The position numbers and the translations under genes were made by a program. Source: Calothrix sp. PCC 7103 (GTDB lineage: Bacteria; Cyanobacteriota; Cyanobacteriia; Cyanobacteriales; Nostocaceae). From it: a stretch of DNA of 64,000 nucleotides. Positions 58,415 through 64,000 of this stretch are shown here, in pieces; position 1 is the stretch's first letter, and every line of letters begins with the position of its first letter. The stretch spans positions 112,544 to 176,543 of the forward strand of contig NZ_KB217478.1 of NCBI RefSeq assembly GCF_000331305.1, in the 5' to 3' direction. The notes beneath the pieces were generated by a model. That model had not been told where the DNA came from and made no database searches. It worked only from the letters and a program-made list of their open reading frames with translations.

Positions 58415-58492
58415 CGAAATAGTATCTCCGTAGTATTTTAAAAAGGTTTGAAGATTTAATTAGATAAAGTTTGCACGTCAGCCTATAGACTT

Positions 58493-59011
58493 TTAGCTTA
58501 CTGCTGCCGCAGCTCTATCAAAGTAAGAAGCCAATTCAGCCATCAAAGCGCTACAGTCGCCAGGTTGGATATTGTTGCGATCATTCGCAATTGCAATCGC
58601 AGCTTCTTTCATCTTTTGAATACTATTTGCCATTGAAGAGGTAGGAACACCCAAAGCTAAATAGGTTTCACGCAAACCATTCAAGCAGCGGTCATCCATA
58701 GCGCTCGAATCCCCTAAAAAGACTGCATAGGTTACATAGCGCAGAATGATATCCATGTCGCGCAAACAAGCAGAAACGCGACGATTGGTATAAGCATTAC
58801 CACCAGGAGCAATTAACTGAGGTTGTTCTGCAAACAATTCACGAGCAGCATTCGTAACAATCGCGGTAGAGTTGCTGGTGATGCGATTCACAACATCAGT
58901 ACGCTTCGCACCATCTTTAACCATAGCCATCAATGCATCAATTTGAGCGTTGCCAACCAACTGACCTTGGTTATCCGCTTGGGACACAACCTTAGTAAAG
59001 GCATCTAACAT
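58493..59011 (-). CDS. cpcB: phycocyanin beta subunit
   Basis: The 172-residue protein starts at [16 protein letters not shown] (59,011), with AGGAG 11 bases upstream. Chromophore cysteines are present in [20 protein letters not shown] (position ~82) and QPGDCSALM (position ~153). The Asn-methylation region (GGNAYTNRR) is intact. The sequence follows CpcB rather than phycoerythrocyanin beta, which has FHHRNQAACIRD-like residues there. First gene of the cpc operon. Confidence 0.93.
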   Translation of the reverse strand: MLDAFTKVVSQADNQGQLVGNAQIDALMAMVKDGAKRTDVVNRITSNSTAIVTNAARELFAEQPQLIAPGGNAYTNRRVSACLRDMDIILRYVTYAVFLGDSSAMDDRCLNGLRETYLALGVPTSSMANSIQKMKEAAIAIANDRNNIQPGDCSALMAELASYFDRAAAAVS

Positions 59012-59338
59012 CAGACCCAATCTCCTAAACTTATAAATTTGTTCAGTTAAGTAAAGTTTTGTTTCAAAACTGAGAGCCTTAGCTCCAATATTCTGTTTGT
59101 ACAATGCAATGGGTAATTATTTGTATTAAAAATTATTAAGCTTGTGATTATTATTCTCATTTTTGACTAGACTCCTTACTATACAAGCTTTTGTTCTTAA
59201 TAAGTCCAGATTTGAGATAGTTACTAAGGTTAAGCTCTGTAAAGTTTTTCCAATGAATGAAGATGCGAATTCCCTACCCCTTTATAATCGGGACACCTTG
59301 TTAAATGAAAAATTTGTACAACAGGAGATTTGTATAAC
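59012..59338. promoter_or_regulatory. divergent cpcB-cpcG control region with two TTGTACAA palindromes
   Basis: The 327-base gap separates cpcB (left) and cpcG (right). The eight-base palindrome TTGTACAA occurs twice, at 59,097-59,104 and 59,314-59,321, roughly equidistant from each start. They loosely resemble the TTGCACA half-sites of the L box bound by RcaC in chromatic acclimation, but the tandem N4 spacing is absent. The regulator is not established. Confidence 0.45.
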
Positions 59339-60091
59339 GTGGCTATTCCTTTATTAGCTTATGCTCCTTCGTGTCCGAATCAGCGTGTGGATGCACTAGG
59401 CGCCCCGGATGATGAAGCAATTATTTATTCAACGGATGACTTGTTTTCACCAACAGAAATGGGTGATCTCATCAATGCAGCCTATCGTCAAATATTCTTC
59501 CATGCATTTAAATGGGACCGTGAAATCATCCTAGAATCTCAACTACGCAACAGACAGATTACAGTTCGTGACTTCATTCGTGGGTTACTGTTATCTAACA
59601 CTTTTATTGATAGTTTCTATAACAAAAACAGTAACTATCGCTTTGTAGAACACTGTGTCCAAAAAGTTTTGGGACGGAAAGTTTATAGCAATGCTGAAAA
59701 GATTGCCTGGTCAGCAGTAGTCATGACCAAGGGAGTCAAAGGGTTTGTAGATGAACTACTCAACAGTGAAGAATACATCGAAAACTTTGGTGAAAACACG
59801 GTTCCCTATCATCGTCGTCGTATTCTACCCAGTCGAGCAACAGGTGAAATACCCTTCAACATTACCTCTCCTCGTTACGATGCTTATCATCGCAACAAAC
59901 TTGGTTTCCCCCAAACAATATGGCAAGAAGTTGTTCGCAACTTCCGCACCTACGAACAACAGGCCAAAACAGGTGACCCAAGTTTCTTTCTCGACATGGC
60001 AAAAAGCATCAATCCCAAAGCAGGCAATCCATCTTCTACCTCTGTTTACGACATCAACATTGAAAAGTCCGTCCCTTATCGGCGCCGTTAA
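59339..60091 (+). CDS. cpcG: phycobilisome rod-core linker CpcG
   Basis: GTG at 59,339 gives the family-typical start (M)[16 protein letters not shown]; an upstream in-frame TTG lacks this. AGGAG lies 11 bases before it. The 250-residue protein has a PBS linker domain ([66 protein letters not shown]) and a short basic C-terminus ([11 protein letters not shown]). It joins rods to the allophycocyanin core. Divergent transcription from the cpc operon suggests shared light regulation. Confidence 0.93.
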   Translation: MAIPLLAYAPSCPNQRVDALGAPDDEAIIYSTDDLFSPTEMGDLINAAYRQIFFHAFKWDREIILESQLRNRQITVRDFIRGLLLSNTFIDSFYNKNSNYRFVEHCVQKVLGRKVYSNAEKIAWSAVVMTKGVKGFVDELLNSEEYIENFGENTVPYHRRRILPSRATGEIPFNITSPRYDAYHRNKLGFPQTIWQEVVRNFRTYEQQAKTGDPSFFLDMAKSINPKAGNPSSTSVYDINIEKSVPYRRR

Positions 60092-60137
60092 TTGACTGTG
60101 CGTTAATTTCAAATCTTTGAGTCAAATAGTACTGACG

Positions 60138-60159
60138 GGGTGGGCATCCCTACCCACCC
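60138..60159. repeat. GGGTGGG hairpin after cpcG
   Basis: GGGTGGG (60,138-60,144) and CCCACCC (60,153-60,159) with an eight-base loop lie 47 bases past the cpcG stop. It is a dispersed cyanobacterial repeat type that may aid termination. Confidence 0.5.
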
Positions 60160-60344
60160 TACAAGACCAAACCAAACAGTTTTGTGGCTTATTGCAACAT
60201 TCGTTATGCTTTTTGATATTCTACAACTAACCTTTAGATAGATAAAAAATCATTCATAACTAGATTTTTGATAGATGTGGATAGGCGTTGTAAGTTCGTA
60301 GTATAGGCTCAAGAACTAAACAAAGTACACCCAGGAAGTGAGCC

Positions 60345-60542
60345 ATGAGCGAAGAAGATAAAAACAAGAAAGTAAGCGAAAGTGATACTGCCGCAGATGG
60401 TGGATATCAGTCAACCATTGATGAAGAAACTCGCAGAACAGGTGTAGCTTCCAAGACCGATGCTAAACCTAGTGCAATGCCAGAGGCGCCAGAAAACGAT
60501 ACTGTTGTTGGTAGCCCAAACCAAGGTACCGAGTCTCGTTAG
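60345..60542 (+). CDS. small acidic hypothetical protein
   Basis: The 65-residue protein (MSEEDKNKKVSESDTAADGG..., ending in VVGSPNQGTESR) is highly charged, lacks hydrophobic segments and is probably disordered. AGGAAG lies seven bases before the ATG. It contains one GGCGCC. No function recognised. Confidence 0.6.
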   Translation: MSEEDKNKKVSESDTAADGGYQSTIDEETRRTGVASKTDAKPSAMPEAPENDTVVGSPNQGTESR

Positions 60543-60743
60543 TTTTTTCCGTAATCTGAATTCAACTCACATTTTAGCGAAGTGGATATTGCGTACTGAA
60601 GCGTTGGTATCCACTTATTTACTCATATATTAATTTATATTAAGTTATATTAAAAATCTTTCATGTTATTTTCACGGTAGTTTTATGTAACATACCTATA
60701 CTGGGTAGTGTAGAGGATGTTGCGTAAAAAGTGTGAATAACGT

Positions 60744-61343
60744 ATGAGTGCGGTACAGTCGGTTAAAAAAAACATAAAACCAAGGTTAAATTCTGCCTTC
60801 AAAGATTTAATGTCTGTGCATTGGTGGATGGCAGCTTGCTATTTAGTGCTGTTTAGCACTGGTTCTTTCATGGCAAGGTTAGCGCGTGAGGTACCTATTC
60901 GCTCACCACTTTATGATTTTCACAAGTCCATTGGTGTACTAACAATGGCTTTATTGACTTGGCGGATTTTAACTTTGCTGCGCGTCTGGTTTCGCAAATA
61001 TACTAAAAAGGCGCCGAAGTTGACGCTGGAATGGTGGAGAATTTTTATACTGCACACAAGTTTATATTTATTTATGTGGGCTGTACCTGTTACAGGATTT
61101 TTATTATCAAATTCATTTAAAAGCAATAACGTTAAGTTCTTTGGAATTGTTTTACCCAACATTTTTCCTCAAAATAGAGCGATGGTAGATGTGGGACGTA
61201 GTATGCATTTCTGGCTATCTTATACTTTTTTGGCTTTTGTTGTCGTACACATGCTCGTATACTGGAAAGTGTTGCGTGCGAATTGGAAGCGGTTTACGAA
61301 TTTTGTAAATAAAAAATTCGCTAGTAGCGCAGTAGACATATAA
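60744..61343 (+). CDS. cytochrome b561-type membrane protein
   Basis: The 199-residue protein has four membrane segments with haem-ligand-type histidines: VHWWMAACYLVLF, YDFHKSIGVLTMALLTWRIL, FILHTSLYLFMWAVPVTGFLLS and MHFWLSYTFLAFVVVHMLVYWK. This fits the bacterial cytochrome b561 (CybB-like) family, di-haem quinol or superoxide-linked electron carriers of the inner membrane. It stands alone in orientation with the TPR gene across 228 bases. Confidence 0.85.
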   Translation: MSAVQSVKKNIKPRLNSAFKDLMSVHWWMAACYLVLFSTGSFMARLAREVPIRSPLYDFHKSIGVLTMALLTWRILTLLRVWFRKYTKKAPKLTLEWWRIFILHTSLYLFMWAVPVTGFLLSNSFKSNNVKFFGIVLPNIFPQNRAMVDVGRSMHFWLSYTFLAFVVVHMLVYWKVLRANWKRFTNFVNKKFASSAVDI

Positions 61344-61571
61344 ATTCTTTTTCTTTGTGTTCTTTATGCTTTTAGTACCTCTAAATTTATTGTTTCAGAG
61401 AGGGACTATTTTAAAATTAAAATTTTATTTTTAAAAAAGTATTATTTACACATTTTAATTAGTAATACAGCTTGCAGACATTATAATGTGCAAAAGTTAG
61501 TATAGCTAATAAGCTTTACAATTTAGCTTCGCTCTTATGTCTTCAAGTATGTCTGGAAGTATACAACAAAC

Positions 61572-62876
61572 ATGAAAATTAAAAGTGTAGTATTACTAAT
61601 TTTTTCAATTATCAATTTATCTATTAATGTTGCAATTGCACAACCAAAAGTAGAAACTAAAGGGGAGCAAAATTCAGTTCAGACTCTTACACCTTACGAG
61701 CAGCAAACAAAAGAAATTGAAGAACTTCAGCGCTCACAGGCAATAGAAAAAAAAGTTAAAGAAGAAGTGGAGCGTACTTTGAATGCAGTTTTTCAGCCCA
61801 CCATTAATTTGATTAATTGGAATATTGGAATTATTAATTTTTTGTTGATAGTAATTCCAATTGGTGGAGCAATTTGTCTTTGGCTTTTTCAAACAAGTAT
61901 AATTACAAAGTTTGAATTAGATACAAGGAAAGAATTACAAAATCAAATAGATGAAACATATAAAGGAATTAGAGATTCTGTTCAAGAACAAATAAATACA
62001 AATAAGGAAAGAATAGATGGATTAATACAGGAAATTACAAAGAAGATATCAGAAACGGAAACACTAACAGCAGAACTTGAAAAATTTAAGTTGGATACAG
62101 AAACAAACATTCAAGAGCAAGCCAAATTTGTTGAAGAAGAACTTGAAAGGCAAAAAGAATTTGTTGATAGTTTTAAAAATGAGGTCAAAGATACTATTAG
62201 AGAGACTCAACAGGCAAGAGATATAATGGAGCAAGAAAAAGATAGAATTATTCAAGAATTGTCCAAGCTTGCACCTCCACTTGCATCCATTCCAGACACA
62301 CATCAACCAGATATTCAAAAGCAAATACAAGAGCTTACAAAACAACTTGAAGATTTAAAGTTAGCTAATCCTCAGCTTTTTTTAACTACAGATGATTATT
62401 TAAAACAAGGTGATGCTTTCTTTTTTGAGGGTAATTATAAAGAAGCAATTAAATCTTACGATGAAGTGATTAAAAGGCAAGATAATTCTTTTTCAGCTTG
62501 GGCAAGTCGTGGTTGGGCATTGAGAAGAATAGATAAATTTCAAGAGGCTTTAAAATCATATCAGAAAGCTGTTGATATTAATCCTGACAACCATATTGGC
62601 TGGTATGGTCGTGGAAATGTTTTAAGAGAACTGGAAAAATATGATGAGGCAATTAATGCTTATAATAAATCATTAGAAATCAAGCCAGATTTTTTCTGGT
62701 CTTGGTTTCGTCTGGGTAGATGCTATTTATTAACGCAAAATGAGGAAAAAGCATTAGAATACTTTAGAAAAGCTAAAGAGTTAGACATAGAAATATTTGA
62801 CAAGCTTGTTAATAGTAAAGAAGAATTTCATTCGATGAAAGAATTAAAATTTTTTCAAGAACTGTTTGAAGAATAA
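61572..62876 (+). CDS. membrane-anchored coiled-coil TPR protein
   Basis: The 434-residue protein has a signal peptide (about 1-25, VVLLIFSIINLSINVAIAQ), one membrane segment (about 83-105, IINFLLIVIPIGGAICLWLF) and a long charged coiled coil (about 110-265). Three to four TPR units follow (DAFFFEGNYKEAIKSYDEVIKR, WASRGWALRRIDKFQEALKSYQKAVDINPD, WYGRGNVLRELEKYDEAINAYNKSLEIKPD). It is probably a scaffold on the outer face of the membrane; partners are unknown. Its low GC and lack of GGCGCC differ from flanking genes. Confidence 0.8.
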   Translation: MKIKSVVLLIFSIINLSINVAIAQPKVETKGEQNSVQTLTPYEQQTKEIEELQRSQAIEKKVKEEVERTLNAVFQPTINLINWNIGIINFLLIVIPIGGAICLWLFQTSIITKFELDTRKELQNQIDETYKGIRDSVQEQINTNKERIDGLIQEITKKISETETLTAELEKFKLDTETNIQEQAKFVEEELERQKEFVDSFKNEVKDTIRETQQARDIMEQEKDRIIQELSKLAPPLASIPDTHQPDIQKQIQELTKQLEDLKLANPQLFLTTDDYLKQGDAFFFEGNYKEAIKSYDEVIKRQDNSFSAWASRGWALRRIDKFQEALKSYQKAVDINPDNHIGWYGRGNVLRELEKYDEAINAYNKSLEIKPDFFWSWFRLGRCYLLTQNEEKALEYFRKAKELDIEIFDKLVNSKEEFHSMKELKFFQELFEE

Positions 62877-62976
62877 ATTAGAAGATGATTGGAACAGGCA
62901 TCCCTCCCTGTTCCACAAGATTAACAAAATTCAATATTTAATTTTTGTGGGTTATTTGCTGGAGTTTTCCTGTTGC

Positions 62977-64000
62977 TCATTTGTCGGCGCCTTCTACTTC
63001 GGGTTTTGTGTATTTACCTGGGTATTTTTTCTGGAAGTATTCTTCGAGTACTCTTAACGCCATTGGTCCACAGAAGTCTCCTCCGTGTTGACCAGAGTTT
63101 TCACCGAAGGCAACTACGACTATTTCTGGCTTGTCGAATGGTGCATATGCACCAAACCATGTGTGGTTCGGGCGCCCAACACCTGCTTCAGCGGTACCAC
63201 TTTTTCCTGCTGCGGGTGCAATTGTTGTTAGGTTTAAGCGCTTACCTGTTCCTTCGGTAATTACTTTGCGTAAACCGTCACGTAGCACTTTGACGGTAGA
63301 ATCTTTCATGCCTATTGAAGTGCGCCAATTCTTGGCTTCTTCGTGGTCTTTGAGTAAATGGGGTTTAATACGATAACCACCGTTGGCTGGTACCGCGAAC
63401 ATAATAGCCGCTTGTAAGGGTGTTACCTGTAAGGCGCCTTGACCAATCGACATATTAATGGTGTCTCCAACAGTCCAGGGTATTCTAAATACTTTTTGCT
63501 TCCAAGTTTCATCAGGCACTAAACCTTTAGACTCTTCCGAGGTAAATTCAAATCCTGTTCTCTGCCCAAAACCGTATTTTCGCGTCCATTCAATTAGCTT
63601 TGGTCCACCAACCCCACGTCCCACCTGATAAAAGAATGTGTCGCTACTCATTGCCATCGCACCAGGAAATCCTAATGGTCCAAACCCAGCGTGATTCCAT
63701 TCTCCAAATGTTACTCCCCCCACAGTCAATGAACCAAAGGTTTGTAGTACTGTATTTGGGCTAAATTTACCCGACTCTAACCCGGCTGTGGTTGTGATAA
63801 TTTTAAATGTACTCGCTGGTGGAAATGCACTTAACGCACGGTTTACAAGTGGATGCTCTTTACCTTGTAATACTTCCCAGTCTTTTTGACTTACTTTTTG
63901 CTTCGAGAATATATTTGGGTCAAAACTGGGATTGGATACCATTGCTAACACTGCCCCGTTATTTGGGTCAAGTGCTACGATGGCGCCTCTTTTTCCTGTT
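62977..64000 (-). CDS. mrdA: penicillin-binding protein 2, transpeptidase domain (partial)
   Basis: The frame continues beyond the right edge, so only the C-terminal ~340 residues are seen. The SxxK motif is PASTFKII, the second motif is the SSD of AMSSDTFFYQVG, and the KSGT motif is GKSGTAEAG. QGALQVTPLQAA and TWFGAYAPFDKPEIVVVAF are typical of PBP2. It crosslinks peptidoglycan during elongation with RodA. The upstream GAIVALDPNNGAVLAMV confirms the frame. Confidence 0.9.
   Translation of the reverse strand, partial: TGKRGAIVALDPNNGAVLAMVSNPSFDPNIFSKQKVSQKDWEVLQGKEHPLVNRALSAFPPASTFKIITTTAGLESGKFSPNTVLQTFGSLTVGGVTFGEWNHAGFGPLGFPGAMAMSSDTFFYQVGRGVGGPKLIEWTRKYGFGQRTGFEFTSEESKGLVPDETWKQKVFRIPWTVGDTINMSIGQGALQVTPLQAAIMFAVPANGGYRIKPHLLKDHEEAKNWRTSIGMKDSTVKVLRDGLRKVITEGTGKRLNLTTIAPAAGKSGTAEAGVGRPNHTWFGAYAPFDKPEIVVVAFGENSGQHGGDFCGPMALRVLEEYFQKKYPGKYTKPEVEGADK

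Overview
The window comes from a filamentous cyanobacterium, most likely of the Nostocales. The pointers are a complete phycocyanin operon with a rod-core linker, an XisH/XisI pair, large hybrid histidine kinases, many insertion sequences and AT-rich intergenic DNA. The usual cyanobacterial repeat octamer GCGATCGC was not seen. Instead the palindrome GGCGCC occurs roughly 75 times (eye count), far above chance at this GC content. It is unevenly spread: none was found from about 800 to 5160 or from about 15,590 to 30,160.

Layout. 1-880: N-terminal half of an NHLP-type C39 peptidase/ABC exporter (minus). 1.4-4.8 kb: an amidinotransferase followed by two tandem ATP-grasp ligases. 5.0-5.7 kb: XisI/XisH. 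6.0-16.8 kb: one rightward operon encoding a Wsp-type chemosensory system (HD-domain protein, CheW, CheR-TPR, MCP, CheW, CheA-REC, CheB). Its last gene has a WspR-like receiver fused to a class III adenylate cyclase rather than to a GGDEF domain. 17.2-22.0 kb: three insertion sequences nested inside one another. 22.1-28.4 kb: a leftward array with a PLP decarboxylase, a DUF3326 protein, a patatin, a second amidinotransferase and a small orphan. 29.0-31 kb: decayed DNA with a lipoxygenase remnant, a partial duplicate of the next gene, IS debris and MITE-like repeats. 31.1-33.8 kb: a double cNMP-binding-fold protein and an NHLP-type HlyD adaptor. 34.2-36.4 kb: an IS4-like element carrying an extra divergent gene and three copies of a palindrome. 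36.6-39.3 kb: tyrosine integrase, tRNA-Phe, a ZnuB-like permease and a small protein. 39.4-40.9 kb: another IS. 40.9-44.3 kb: two sensor-kinase genes. 44.8-46.3 kb: a degenerate IS that truncates an M28 peptidase. 47.3-50.2 kb: a filamentous-haemagglutinin-like exoprotein. 50.3-51.5 kb: a repeat-rich gene-poor stretch with a short GGKR..AGRKP ORF. 51.9-55.7 kb: a giant DUF2157 membrane protein. 56.1-60.1 kb: cpcB-cpcA and two rod linkers, divergent from cpcG. 60.3-64 kb: a small acidic protein, cytochrome b561, a TPR protein and the C-terminal part of PBP2.

How it fits together. The Wsp-like operon appears to be a sensory pathway whose phospho-output would be cAMP instead of c-di-GMP; this is the most unusual assembly in the window. 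The two halves of an NHLP exporter (1-880 and 31-33.8 kb) face away from each other across about 31 kb that includes GGCGCC-free, IS-laden DNA. This suggests one export locus split by rearrangement and insertion. The amidinotransferase, ATP-grasp and decarboxylase genes look like a guanidino-compound or small-peptide pathway of unknown product.
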